A DNA stretch of 64,000 nucleotides from Emergomyces orientalis (taxonomy: Eukaryota; Ascomycota; Eurotiomycetes; Onygenales; Ajellomycetaceae). Every line of letters begins with the position of its first letter. Position 1 is the first letter of the stretch. This document shows, piece by piece, positions 10,911-21,965 of the stretch. The position numbers and the translations under genes were made by a program. The notes beneath the pieces are model-generated. The model had not been told where the DNA came from. It did not search any database and saw nothing but the letters and a program-made list of their open reading frames with translations. The stretch covers positions 54,683 to 118,682 of the forward strand of contig MOWL01000096.1 of assembly GCA_002110485.1 (NCBI GenBank), written 5' to 3'.

Positions 10911-13900
10911 ATGGTGAACTTACGGTCAGGCAACAGTCCTGATCTTACGAGGGAAAATAAGCCGACTAGGCGAGCGGAACGTACGCCGGAGAATATTGAA
11001 AACGAGCCCTTTCCAACCCCCATTACAGCCCGTAAATTGCCCGCAAGAGCTCCTTCGGAGGGGTCAAGTGCTGATTTCGAAGATCCAATGTCGGATATGT
11101 CGGATACGGGCTCAGATCGCGATGAACCCACCCAGGAGGCTCAGGTTGAGCATGATGACTCCTTGAGCGCTGAGACCCGGGCGAGGTTGGAGATTGCGAG
11201 GTTGGAGAATGAAACAGCGCGGATTAAGGCTGGTGCTGGTGCGGGGGAGCTCGCAGGCGCCAATATGACGGCTTATTTGAAGGCCATTAAGGAGTTTCGA
11301 CTTACAGTTAAGCTTCTTGAAAAGCCAGTTCTGCTGCTGGGCTCCATGAACTATCCCATGTGGAGGGATGAGGTTCTTCTCGCGGCGAAGGATTCAGAAA
11401 CAGATGATATTTTGTTAAATAAGGAGCTGGCCCCGCCTGAGGGGGTCAGTGAGGACGTTGCGAAGCTCTGGAGGGAGCGGAATAGCTGGCTGCGTAATTA
11501 TATGTGGTCAGCGATTTCCGCACAGGCTAGAACTCATTTTACTATACCGAAGGAGAATCAATTGTCTGCCTATATGCTGTGGTCCATAGTAGAGGAGAAC
11601 TTCGCTGAACGCCGCGTAGTTCGCCGGTTTCGTCTTTTCAATGAGTTCCTGGGTATGACGGCTGAGTCTTGCGGGTCGGATCGTGCGTTTATTGAGCGTC
11701 TCTTAGCCGTACGAACTGAATATAAGCGATTAGATTTTTATATGCCGGATTCCGTCTTCTTTGATCGATTGCTTGCGGGGATTCACAGTAGATGGGCCAA
11801 TCTCATACGAAATAGGATGGATGATATTGAAAAGAGTGGTGAAGATACTCTCCTGGAGGATGATTTTGTGGGTCTATGCCGTGATATTCTGCTTCGATTG
11901 CCCTCTGGCGGCAGTTCCTCTTCTTCAAAGAACACAAAGGCGCCCGTAAATAATGCGAGCAGTATGGATGATGCGGGTGAGAGCCCTGCTCCATCTGCAT
12001 CAGGCAGGCCAAAATGCTCACATTGCGGGATTGTGGGCCATAATGAGGAGAGCTGTTGGAAAAAGCACCCAGAGAAGCGTCCGTCAGGTTATTCTAATGG
12101 AAAAAGGCGTGGTGGCACCAAGAAGGATAAGAAGAAGGCCAATAATGAGGATTCTTCCAAGAGCCCCGATGACGGCTCTGCTCCTGTACACAGTACGGTT
12201 GAGAAGGTGTTCCATGCTCGTGAAATCGTCCGTGATGATGATATTGCGGATGAGTGGGTTCTGGACTCGGGGTCTGGCGCTCACGCAACACCACGCAAGG
12301 AGCTTGTTAAATGCCATTCAATGAGCTCCAATGTTAAATTGAAAATGGCGGATGGGACCATTGTTCCAGCTGCGGCCGTTGGTACGGTTGAACTGGCGGT
12401 TGATGGGGCGGATGTGTGCCTGGAAGGTGTGCGATTTGCCCCCGAATTAGAAGCAAATATCGTGAGCTTTGGCAAATTAGTCCGCAAGGGCTATACGTTC
12501 AAGCAATTGGCATATGGAGAAGCTCACTCGATTATTATGACCTCTCCCGATCGAATGGTCAGCTTCACTGCTGTTTTGAATGAGAAAGATATCTATGTCA
12601 TTGAAAAGCCTCCGCAAATCCGAGATTTGATTCAATTCGCCATGCCTAATGGTGATTTTCGGCCCGTAAATGCTGTGGATGACTCGCTATTGGCTCTGCC
12701 ATCAATGAATATAAAACCAGTAGAGCTCACGATGCTGCAATGGCATTTGAAGCTGGGTCATCTTAACCACATGGATATAGCGAAGATGGCCGCGGATCCG
12801 CGCATGGGGATGAGGATTAAAGGCTCCAAGGCTCTGCCTTTTTGTAAAACCTGCGTGCAGGCTAAGATGGCTCGTCCTGCTTTTGAGCCCATGATTAGAA
12901 AAGTGAAGCCTGCTGCACGATTATTTATTGATCTTGCGGGCGGTGGGCGTACCTTATTCAATGAGGATGGCGTTCCCACGTATGGGGGGGCTGATTATTG
13001 GATGAGTATTACGGACGATGCCACGAGATATCGGTGGGCCATTTTAATGGCCACCAAGGGTGAAGCAACCGCGAAACTACGGGATTTTATAACAATGATT
13101 GAGACCACTGCGCAGCGATGCGTGGGCTCCTTGCACTGGGATGGTGGTGGAGAATTCAAGAGCGATGAATTAAAAGCTTTTTGTAAACAGCGAGGCATTG
13201 CCTATGAGACGACTACGCCATATACCCCACAATCAAATGGTCCAGCGGAACGTGCGAACCGCATAATAATCGAAAGAACTAGGAGCTTGCTATTCGATAG
13301 CGGGCAGCCTAGGGACCTATGGGGTGAGGCCATGCAGGCTGCCGTTATGTTGATCAATATGTCTCCCACCTCTACGAAGCTTTACGGGTGCAAGGAGGGG
13401 TCTCCGCTGACCCCCTTTGAAGCATGGATGGGGGTGCAGCCCACGGCGAATTGGCTGCATAGATGGGGCTGCAAGGTCTACAAGAAGGATCTGCGAGTTA
13501 CTAATAAGCTTGCGGATAGAACGGATGGGAAAGAATGGATCTTTGTGGGTTATCAGGGCCTTCATCAAGTTCGCATATGGGACCCTGATGCACGCAGGTT
13601 GGAGATAGCACGAGATGTGGTTTTTGATGAAGCTCTCGTGGAGGACGTGTCATTCATTAATGCCGCTCTTCCGGCTCCTCATGAGCCAAATAACATACCG
13701 GATGAGCTCGATGTTTTGAATCCTGCGGATGGATGGCAGCACTGTCTCCTGCGGCGCCTGGCAAGGGAGCGGCCGCACATCATGAAGATGCTTGTCAATG
13801 GGGATCTGGAGGAGGCCATTGAGCCTACCTATCTTATAAACAGTGATGTTGATCTCCTTAATGAGTCTGACGAGCATGCTAATGATAATGGTGATGAGCC

Positions 13901-15509
13901 CGTGCTTAGTACCCTTACGGACCGTCCCACGACCTTAGCGGAGGCTCGACGGAGCCCTGATTGGCATCATTGGCTCGAAGCAATGAGGAAGGAGGTCGAT
14001 ATGTTCAATCAAAAGAAAACATATGTTATTACTGAGCGGTCCCCGGATATGGATGTTCTTACGGGTAAATGGGTATATGACCGCAAATTAAATAATAAGG
14101 GAGAAACCATCCGCTTTCGCGCACGATGGGTGGTTCGCGGATTCCTTCAGCAGCGAGGAGTCCATTATACGAAGTCTTACGCTGCCGTTGTCTCTGGTCC
14201 TACAACCAGAAGCCTATTCGCGATCTCTACGGCTAGGGGATGGAAATCGAAGGCAATTGATTACGTGTCTGCATTCCTTAATGGCGTGCTGCCACAGGAA
14301 GAAATGATCTATATGCAGCTCCCGACGGGCATAAAACATGGCAGGGGCAATCTAGTTGGCCTGGTTCGCCAGAGCCTGTATGGGCTGAAGCAAGCTGCGA
14401 GGACGTGGTATTTTCTTGCCACTGAGCATCTCACTTCGATTGGTTTCCGCATATCACCGTATGACGGCGGATTCCTATATCACCCCATCCGTAAGGTGTA
14501 TTTGACGCTGCACGTTGATGACTGCCGCGTTACGGGGCCCAATGAGCATGATATTGACTGGGTTCTCGATGAGATTGCGAAGCGTTTTGACACCAAAAGA
14601 ATCGACGATGATAAGCCATACTTAGGTATGGAAATTGCGGGCCGTAATGGTGATTTACTGGTCACGCAAACACGCTATATTGATGAGATCCTTGATGATT
14701 TTGGCATGACTGCAATCAATCCGGCACCAACCCCCATGAATGCTGGCACAAAGCTCCAGTTCTCGCCGGATGAGGATAAGGGCCTTGATGATGATTTTAC
14801 GGCTACGCGATATCGTCAAGGGCTTGGGTCTCTTCAATATCTGGTTACAAGCACCAGACCGGATATAATGTTCGCGGTAAATTATTTATCGCGATTCAAT
14901 TCTCGCCCAAATAAGGAGTGCTGGGCTGCTTTGAAGCATGTTCTCCGCTATATGAAGAAGACTAGGACTACGGGCATTCTGTATAAGAGGAATATAGGGG
15001 ACGAAGGGCTGGCTCCCATGGCCTACGCGGATTCAGATTGGGCGGGTGCAGACCCCCAATATAAATCGACTACGGGCTATATTATAATGATCAATGGAGC
15101 TCCCGTATCATGGCGTTCGCAGCGGCAGATCTCTACGGCGAAGTCCACAACTGAAGCTGAGTATATTGCTGCTAGCGAAGCTGCGTGCGAGCTGATTTGG
15201 CTTAAAGATATGCTGCATGATGCGGGACTGCTTGAGAATGCGGATGGCTATGTTCTTTCCAATAATCTGCATATTGATAATAAAGGTGCCATTGATCTAG
15301 CTAACGGCGAGTCTTTAACTAAGCGCTCGAGGCATATTGAAGTCCGCTACCATATATTACGCGATCTAGTGGCTAAAAAGGAGCTCCTTATTCGGCACGT
15401 CAGCTCAACGGAGAATAAGGCGGATGGTTTTACGAAGGCGCTGCCTAGGCCCGCATTCAATGCTTTTGTGGCTAATCTTGGCTTGATTGGTTCGGGGGGA
15501 TCTGCTTAA
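10911..15509 (+). CDS. Copia Gag-Pol polyprotein, 1532 aa
   Basis: A single uninterrupted ORF starting at the ATG at 10911. Domains in order: Gag with a CCHC zinc knuckle (CSHCGIVGHNEESC, about residue 368), aspartic protease (WVLDSGSGAHAT, about 450), GAG-pre-integrase with HHCC pattern (LGHLNHMDIA, then CKTCVQAKMA), integrase core D..D..E (DLAGGG about 673, DGGGEF about 743, NGPAERANR about 776), reverse transcriptase (GKWVYDRK about 1053, YGLKQAARTWY about 1155, catalytic LHVDD about 1199), and RNase H (STAKSTTEAEYIAASEAA about 1408, ADGFTKALP). The integrase-before-RT order defines Ty1/copia. Gag and Pol are fused in one frame, so a frameshift is not needed. The catalytic RT box is HVDD rather than YVDD. 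All essential residues are present and it may be active. Confidence 0.95.
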   Translation: MVNLRSGNSPDLTRENKPTRRAERTPENIENEPFPTPITARKLPARAPSEGSSADFEDPMSDMSDTGSDRDEPTQEAQVEHDDSLSAETRARLEIARLENETARIKAGAGAGELAGANMTAYLKAIKEFRLTVKLLEKPVLLLGSMNYPMWRDEVLLAAKDSETDDILLNKELAPPEGVSEDVAKLWRERNSWLRNYMWSAISAQARTHFTIPKENQLSAYMLWSIVEENFAERRVVRRFRLFNEFLGMTAESCGSDRAFIERLLAVRTEYKRLDFYMPDSVFFDRLLAGIHSRWANLIRNRMDDIEKSGEDTLLEDDFVGLCRDILLRLPSGGSSSSSKNTKAPVNNASSMDDAGESPAPSASGRPKCSHCGIVGHNEESCWKKHPEKRPSGYSNGKRRGGTKKDKKKANNEDSSKSPDDGSAPVHSTVEKVFHAREIVRDDDIADEWVLDSGSGAHATPRKELVKCHSMSSNVKLKMADGTIVPAAAVGTVELAVDGADVCLEGVRFAPELEANIVSFGKLVRKGYTFKQLAYGEAHSIIMTSPDRMVSFTAVLNEKDIYVIEKPPQIRDLIQFAMPNGDFRPVNAVDDSLLALPSMNIKPVELTMLQWHLKLGHLNHMDIAKMAADPRMGMRIKGSKALPFCKTCVQAKMARPAFEPMIRKVKPAARLFIDLAGGGRTLFNEDGVPTYGGADYWMSITDDATRYRWAILMATKGEATAKLRDFITMIETTAQRCVGSLHWDGGGEFKSDELKAFCKQRGIAYETTTPYTPQSNGPAERANRIIIERTRSLLFDSGQPRDLWGEAMQAAVMLINMSPTSTKLYGCKEGSPLTPFEAWMGVQPTANWLHRWGCKVYKKDLRVTNKLADRTDGKEWIFVGYQGLHQVRIWDPDARRLEIARDVVFDEALVEDVSFINAALPAPHEPNNIPDELDVLNPADGWQHCLLRRLARERPHIMKMLVNGDLEEAIEPTYLINSDVDLLNESDEHANDNGDEPVLSTLTDRPTTLAEARRSPDWHHWLEAMRKEVDMFNQKKTYVITERSPDMDVLTGKWVYDRKLNNKGETIRFRARWVVRGFLQQRGVHYTKSYAAVVSGPTTRSLFAISTARGWKSKAIDYVSAFLNGVLPQEEMIYMQLPTGIKHGRGNLVGLVRQSLYGLKQAARTWYFLATEHLTSIGFRISPYDGGFLYHPIRKVYLTLHVDDCRVTGPNEHDIDWVLDEIAKRFDTKRIDDDKPYLGMEIAGRNGDLLVTQTRYIDEILDDFGMTAINPAPTPMNAGTKLQFSPDEDKGLDDDFTATRYRQGLGSLQYLVTSTRPDIMFAVNYLSRFNSRPNKECWAALKHVLRYMKKTRTTGILYKRNIGDEGLAPMAYADSDWAGADPQYKSTTGYIIMINGAPVSWRSQRQISTAKSTTEAEYIAASEAACELIWLKDMLHDAGLLENADGYVLSNNLHIDNKGAIDLANGESLTKRSRHIEVRYHILRDLVAKKELLIRHVSSTENKADGFTKALPRPAFNAFVANLGLIGSGGSA

Positions 15510-15609
15510 TGGATTTAACTAAAAGTTTTGTACTTAGCTGCTATTTTGATTTTTGATGCCTATGGCGTGGCCTGTGTGCGTGCTCCTGGGGCGCCCTAGC
15601 ATGGGGGGG

Positions 15610-15712
15610 TGTTAGGTGATACTAGGGCTACCCGGGTCACATGCCCCACACACACATATATATTTTAGCTAGTTAGGTAGTTCAATATGATAGGCTTGAT
15701 GCACTCTATGAG
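15610..15712 (+). repeat. 3' LTR of the copia element
   Basis: Identical copy of 10735-10837, preceded by a G-rich polypurine tract (15602-15609). Confidence 0.9.
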
Positions 15713-15716
15713 AAAC

Positions 15717-16121
15717 AGGGGATGATCAGATAAGATAACCTTATTTTGCAAAACAACCCACATATAGTATGTTAATTAGTACTAAACGGTCAGAACAAGA
15801 TACCATTCGAAAGTATATATTTCATATTCAGATCACCCAATCTATTGGCGTCCCCTCGTAGCTTTTGTGTTTATCCGGTTTTTTTGGTTTTTTCCCCCAC
15901 AAATCATAGCCGCCACAGCTCCCTCAGCTTGCTTCCTCCCAGGCATCCTAGTGTCTGCGAAGATTAGGTATCTTCGCACACACATACACACACAAAGCAA
16001 AAGGAAAACGGAAAGGAGAGAGAAAATCCACGGTTGTATTGCCAGCTACTACACTGTCATATAACCATGTAGGGTTGAAAAAAAAATTAACGTAAAAAAT
16101 AATAAAAATAGCTGAGACACC
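15717..16121. other. Intergenic; no gene seen
   Basis: AT-rich sequence between the copia element and the 3' end of the aminopeptidase gene. A short CA-rich microsatellite lies near 15977-15995. Confidence 0.5.
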
Positions 16122-17917
16122 CTAGTAATCATCCCCCCTGCTTATGACCTCTTTGATGTTTGGTCGAAGTAGAATAGTCTGGCATATACTGGTTAGCAAA
16201 TGTAATAGGCAAATTGCGCATACATTTTCAGTTGTAACTGAGAAGGCAATACTACTTACATGCTCAAATTGGGCAGTGTATGACCCCTTTATGTCGCAAA
16301 GTGGTGGGTAAGCGTCCACGATTCCGTTGGCAACCAGGTTGTTTAGCTTATGGTTATGGTTAGTCAGGCGCTCTTTCTCATTATCTAAATGAAAGAAAGA
16401 GGGAGAACTTACCCCAAGAAGGTATTTATCTTGCCCAAGTCGGTCCAGATACCGGCGACAGAAAGGCAGAGTGCCAAAATTCTTTGTGATGATATTCAAA
16501 AGGTTTTTCGCGGAAGACAAACGGAGAGGGACGTTAGGCGCATCGGGAACCTTGGCGTAGTGGGAGGTTTCCATCTGTCAAAAATATCTGTGTTAACGAG
16601 GCGGGCCACAATAACTACTGGACGCCCACCTTTCGCACATATGTGCATATGCATCAACTTACATCGTCTCTCACGTATCCCCTTCCAGTGCTACCAAAGG
16701 TTTCGATGGCATAAACCTCACCCTCTTCCATCTTGGACTGATCTCCTCCCTTCACAATCGGAACGCTTTTCCCATTCTTGCCGCCATGGATCTCAAATTG
16801 ACCGATCGTATGTCCATTAAGGTTTCTAATAGCCTTGACGGGATAAGTGGTTCCATTGATCTCAACTTCGTAGCTCTCCATGGCTTCCTGGATAGCCGCG
16901 CCAATATCACTCATGCGAACATCGATACCGGCTTCCTACGGTAACAACACTGCCTGTTAGACAAAAGAAAAATTAAAACAATAGAATATGAACGATGACA
17001 AACCCTAATTCCAGTATTCGTAGCATCTTTAACAGCAGCCATTAAATTATCATATACTGGGTCAAACGCAATGGTAAAAGCGCTATCCACAATCCTGCCG
17101 TTCATATGGACGCCAAAATCAACCTTCATCACATCTTCATATTGAAGAACCATCTTGTTACCCGCATTCGGAGAGTAATGCGCCGCACAATGATTGAGGT
17201 TAACACCAGTCGGGAAAGCAATTCCGCCCAGCAGATTATCCCCTTCTACCAGCCCGTCGTGGCCGGTGAGTGCACGCACACTATCCTCGATCCCCTCGGC
17301 TATTTCCGTCAAAGTCTGGCCCGGCTTGATGGTTTTCTGCGCATACTGGCGCACCTGTCTGTGCACTTCGGCTGCGTAGCGGTATTCGGATAGGAAATCA
17401 CTGTTCATGCGGTCCAGATATCTCTTCTCCTCGTTGGTCGTACGGTAGGCATTCTCATCCTTGTACTCGACAAGTTCACCCACGGGATACTCATTGTTGG
17501 GGAATATGTTTGAGAGAATCACGCGGGGAGGCTCTGTTTGCACCTTTTGGGCGCCCTTCTTCTTCTTCTTTGGCTTCTTCTTCTTCTTTTTCTTTGCGGC
17601 TGCAGCTTAACCACACCAACAATTAGAAAGGTATTGTTTGGGAAATAGAGATAAAGGGAAATATATGTATCGAACCTCCTATGCTTCCTGGCTCTGCCGC
17701 TCCTTGATCATCCTCATTGTCATCGTCTGACTCTCCGTCTTCGTTCTCTGGGAGATGTTGTGCTGGTACTTTATTCGCAACAGCCCCACCTTCAACCTTC
17801 ACTATAACAAAACGAAATATCGTATCAGTATGAAATGGCAGCAGATCCGAAATGTGTATGGGAGGCGGGAGACCTACGGCTGAGATCTTCCAGCTCCGGC
17901 GTAACTTGAGCTGCCAT
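16122..17917 (-). CDS. Methionine aminopeptidase 2, 448 aa
   Basis: Minus strand, seven exons: 17917-17878, 17801-17676, 17605-17004, 16935-16663, 16574-16413, 16346-16260, 16178-16122. They sum to 1347 nt with matching phases. The acidic N-terminus is followed by a polylysine block (KKKKKKKPKKKKKG), the ribosome-associated region typical of type 2 enzymes. The catalytic domain shows the metal and active-site motifs: GVNLNHCAAHYSPN, MKVDFGVHMNGRIVDSAF, GHTIGQFEIHGG, AIETFGSTGRG, and QFEHTILLRP at the end. It removes the initiator Met from nascent chains in the cytosol and is the fumagillin target in the family. The protein ends in RGDDY. It is divergent from the DnaJ gene. Confidence 0.95.
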
Positions 17918-18465
17918 GTTGAACAATCACGGAAGGCAAAGATACGCTGCTTGGGTGTCAGCGACAGTCTACTGCGGGATCCGTTTACGCCCGCCCAAAA
18001 TCCAAGCCGCAGCCCGCTCTCGGCAGAATGTGTGTCCGCCTTTGAATGCAGCCAATCAACAACAACCTGGGTCGAGGGCGCGATGTACCTGACGTCACGT
18101 GCAGCTCAAATCAAGTAAGAAATTTTGTACTCTCATGCTTCGTAATAATTTGAAATATTTGGCAAATACCTCAAAATATCAGTTCACTGGTATGAGTGTA
18201 TTATCTTGCAGAAATAGATCCTAGATTTATGATTCAAATTTTGCGTGGAAATTGAAAAAAAACTCCTAGCGATCAAGAACGTGCCTGATGACGGAATATC
18301 ACGTGATTATATATGTCAACTAGGGGAAATGGCGATTATTTGAATTGATTTATTAGGATCACCGTCTACAGGCACACCAGCAACACCGATAATAGATATG
18401 CCAACGTTTTGAATATTTAACCCTTTCTCTTGATGTTCTCCCAGGCATGACGGAAAATGTGAGGT
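17918..18465. promoter_or_regulatory. Shared divergent promoter with CRE-like and E-box palindromes
   Basis: 548 bp between the aminopeptidase and DnaJ start codons. It holds TGACGTCA at 18090-18097 overlapping CACGTG at 18096-18101, and TCACGTGA at 18299-18306. These are recognised bZIP (CRE) and bHLH (E-box) palindromes. Regulation of either gene is inferred only. Confidence 0.4.
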
Positions 18466-19424
18466 ATGCCGCTGTGTCTCCACCGTCTGGCCCTTTCCTC
18501 TCCTCGAGGTTTTCTGTATCCTCCTCCAAGGACCTTCGGCGTGCGGCCATTTTTTCACACTGCACGATTGTCTGCCGATGCCCACAGTCCTTCATACTAC
18601 GATATCCTGAACGTGCCAGTCACAGCTACAACGTCAGAGGTCAAAAAGTAAGTACGGACTACGGAGTGGTTAATTATGTTTTATCCTGCCATATCCGCAA
18701 AAGTCCCAACGTTTTTAACCATTCCTTAACCGTCAACATGTGAACCCATACTAGGCAGTTCTACGCTCTTTCTCTTGCCCACCACCCAGACAGAAACCCC
18801 AATGACCCAGCTGCACACGCCAAATTCTCGTCTATATCCTCAGCATACCATGTCCTGTCCCACGCATCGAGACGCGCTCGCTATGACCGGGACCATCACA
18901 TTCACCCCCCCGCGCAACCACCCAACACAGATTCCCAGCATCGAAAGGCTTCATATGTAGGCTCTCGACCACCATCTGGATTAAGAAAGGAGCGCGGACC
19001 CTTCCACGGACCCCCTCCAAGCTTCTATGCACATGGTGGCTATGGCGCGGGCAACCACCCCCGCCATCAACATGCGGCCAACACCGCCTCCACTTCTTCT
19101 TCTACCTCCTCAGACCCGGCATCATCATTCATATACAACAACCCCGCCTCCCACTTCGACGCGCGATCGCACTTCCGTACTCAGTCGCATGAAGATGAGA
19201 GAAGACGTCTCCGCCGTCATAGAGCCATGGAGCGCGAGAAATCGCGCATGCGGGAACAGGACGGCCCGACTGTTAAAGATGATGAGGAGAGTATGTCTAT
19301 GAGGTTCTTTGCTATCTTAACTATCGTGGGGCTGGGTACCCTGGCAGCAAGCTTGGGGAGAACGTTCGGTCCGCAGCAACCAACCCCTGCTTCTGCCCGT
19401 GGGCGATCCACGGCGAAACATTAG
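18466..19424 (+). CDS. DnaJ-domain protein with N-terminal targeting sequence and a membrane segment, 283 aa
   Basis: Two exons, 18466-18647 and 18755-19424. The N-terminus is rich in Arg, Ser and Leu without acidic residues up to about residue 35 (PRTFGVRPFFHTARLSADAH), typical of a mitochondrial presequence. The J domain follows: SYYDILNVPVTATTSEVKKQ, the catalytic loop HPDRNPND, and FSSISSAYHVLSHASRRARYD. A long low-complexity Ser/His/Pro linker leads to a charged helix (DERRRLRRHRAMEREKSRMR) and one membrane-spanning segment (FFAILTIVGLGTLAASLG). The J domain stimulates an Hsp70 partner. A mitochondrial inner-membrane location is my inference. Confidence 0.85.
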
Positions 19425-19797
19425 GGGGGAATAAACCACCAGCGCTTACCTGGACTTTGTGCTTTCGTGAAAAAGGTTTGTTTTGGTTTGGTTCGGGGCG
19501 TTTATATTGGGGATTCTGTGCTTCATGTTCCGCTGAATAACCTACCCGTTGTGTGTATATTTCGCAAGTTGATGAATAGAGGTAATTTCCTAATATCTTT
19601 CTAGTTTAAAGAGGAAGCAATTTGCAAAATTAATTTTTCCTCTTTCCTCTCAACAATACTGATAATAGACTCCCATGACAGCATAGGATAGAATAGGCAT
19701 GATTTTCCTGGTTGGAATGACCGGAGCATCGAATTTGAATTGTCAACTTTCTCCTTGATTTCTTTCTAGTGATAACATTTTACTGTTTGTTCTCACC
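19425..19797. other. Intergenic; no gene seen
   Basis: AT-rich 3' flank of the DnaJ gene. No coding or RNA signal is recognised. Confidence 0.45.
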
Positions 19798-20871
19798 TTA
19801 AGACAACGAATGCTTCAGTCTGTCATCATCCCTGTAGCGATGCAGGGCACCTTCTCTCCAACTTTCCCAACCCAATGCATGGCAATCGCCTAACGCCTTT
19901 CGAAACCCTTAAAAAGTCCGTCGAATCCCTCCCAATCAGCAAGCTCATATCCACAGCAGAATTCAAACAGATGACACATCCTTCCTTTGTAAACAATACC
20001 GGCAAGATCCTGACAACCCTTGGCTTCCAATATCTGAGCAAAAAGCAACTCATCCCCACCGAGGTCAACATTGCCCTGGTAAAACTCGGCGACAGGAAGA
20101 GGGAACATGGTGGATTTGAACGCCACGCTTTCGAAATCTGTGTATGCCTATTCCCAATCAATGAGGCCAGTGATGTTGTAGTCATCATCTACATGAATAT
20201 GATCGTCTTTATCATCTGCATGCTTTAAGTAGGAGCGTCCGTCGTTGATGATATGATGATATACCTGCTAGCACGCAGTCGTCAGGAATCGGTGGATGAG
20301 GTAAGCATCAACAGGGCGTTGGGAATAACATTCCTCCCGCATAATGAGGTTTAAATTTAGTTGAATCGATGCAACGTAGTATTCTTCAGAGGAAGCGCAG
20401 GGCCCGATCCGATTCAAACCATCATTAGTTCCCTAAGAGGCAGCCAAAACTTCCCGAGTTTGGGCAAAAGGACCGATGTTTTGAGCCTCAGGACCGCCGC
20501 CCTGCTTCAGCGAACCCAAACTGCCAAACGGGTATCTCCGCAACTCAACACATATATCTGCAATCTGTTTCATGATTTTTCCCCTTTGCTCAGTAGAGTC
20601 AGGCGACGAACAGCATAATGTTTTCCCAGGCAATTTTCCCAAAAAGAATATACCCCACGCCAACCCGAATTTTCCACCTCCCCCTCAAGAGCAAACCGGA
20701 AAGACCCTGGGGACTAAGCATTCCTGTTTTCTCCAGGAACTGAAACGAAACTACTTCACTACAGATAATAATATCCCGCATTACGGGCGACGGGGAATTT
20801 GCATTCCATCTTCGAATGCGAGCTAGCCAGTTTATACCATCTTCAAACTGTATTTCAAGGTGGGAATTCAC
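19798..20871 (-). pseudogene. Aminoglycoside phosphotransferase (APH) family protein, disrupted
   Basis: Read on the minus strand, successive pieces match the order of fungal APH-domain proteins: NSHLEIQFEDGINWLARIRR, FLEKTG and GVGYILFGK, then in another frame GKLPGKTLCCSSPD and KIMKQIADICVELRRYPFG, then IGPCASSEEYYVASI, RPVDAYLIHRFL, SYLKHADDKDDHIHVDD, the YNITGLIDWE metal-binding motif, and GIVYKGRMCHLFEFCCGYEL. The DNA is broken by in-frame TAG at 20268-20270 and 20148-20150. The second sits where the family has Trp after DWE. Frameshifts occur near 20640 and 19905. The last piece (ALGDCHALGWESWREGAL) ends at a TAA at 19798. The HGD-type catalytic loop is degenerate. Not expected to make a working protein. 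Confidence 0.75.
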
Positions 20872-21965
20872 ACCACCACAGCATCACCGAAATACGGTTC
20901 GACGACCTATCATAGCATGGGTACGACGGTATATATCGAGCTATTTTATCGCGAAGTTTGTTAGCTTGGGTCGCAAGGGGGCGCATGTCGACTCTCTCCA
21001 AAAGGACTATATATCTCCTTCCGCTTGAAAAAAATGGTTCCTTCGTACTGATCGATCATTTACTTTTCACTTCCCTGGCCTTCCATTCCGTCTGGCGTCG
21101 ACTGCCACACCCGGAGAAAAAGCTAGCAAATTATTTATGAGGTAGTAGAACATCAAGGAATGGGGGAGGGGGGGGGAAATGGCTGATTTGAAACCCCTTA
21201 AACTGGATGGGGAATGGAGATTAGTGAGTTGATTTGATCATAAGAGGAATAAAACCTTTTTTTATATTTTTTTTTAGTTGTGGTATCTTTCCACTCGCTC
21301 ATCTTCTGCTTCTGTACTGAGTACAACTGTAACTCTTGCCAGAGCTGCATAATCACTGAAATGAACAAACGCGATGATTATCCCACTATATATATATTGA
21401 AGTATAGCTATCAAACATACCTTAAATCGAAAATTGAAAATCGACCAACTTAACTTTGACATCTCTACTTCAACTCAACATTTAACACTATCCTTGGTTG
21501 TCTTGTCTTGTTTCAGGGTCCAATGTTAATTATTTTTCTTGCATAATCTGCTCTGCAAGCGTTCAGAAAAAGAAAAGAAAAAAAATTATACATATTTGCA
21601 AAAAAGGACAAAAGAAGTTCAATTGGTATAGAGATGATCGTCATGGTGTGCGGCGTGTTAGAAAAGAAAAAGGAGAAGATATTAGGAGAAGATATTTAAA
21701 TAAAACAAAAAAGAGTATCAATTTGGAGACGCGCCCAAAAGATTAAAAAATATATAAATGAATTAAATAAATGGATAACGAGGGCTAACTCTAAGAAAGG
21801 AAGAAGGTATGAAAAATGGAAAACTTGGTATTGCTGGAAAAAAAAATTTCTTGGGCTTTATGTTGTATGTATAGAATACAAAGTAGTTTAGGTTTCTCTT
21901 TCTTGTTCATTCACATATATTCTCTTATCACTTGTGCTCTTTCTCATTTGTTTACTTTCTTTTCT
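20872..21965. other. Intergenic; no gene seen
   Basis: About 1.1 kb of AT-rich DNA between the APH relic and the porin 3' end, with several poly-A and poly-T runs and ATATATA microsatellite tracts. No coding signal. Confidence 0.5.

Larger units (their letters stand above)
10733..15711 (+). mobile_element. Complete Ty1/copia LTR retrotransposon
   Basis: Short 103-bp direct repeats (10735-10837 and 15610-15712) are identical and flank a single intact polyprotein ORF. A possible 5-bp target duplication GAAAC occurs at 10728-10732 and 15712-15716. If it is real, the 5' copy carries two extra bases (TG) that the 3' copy lacks. A G-rich polypurine tract ends just before 15610. Identical LTRs and an undamaged ORF indicate recent insertion. 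The element lies between the desaturase and methionine aminopeptidase genes. Confidence 0.93.
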
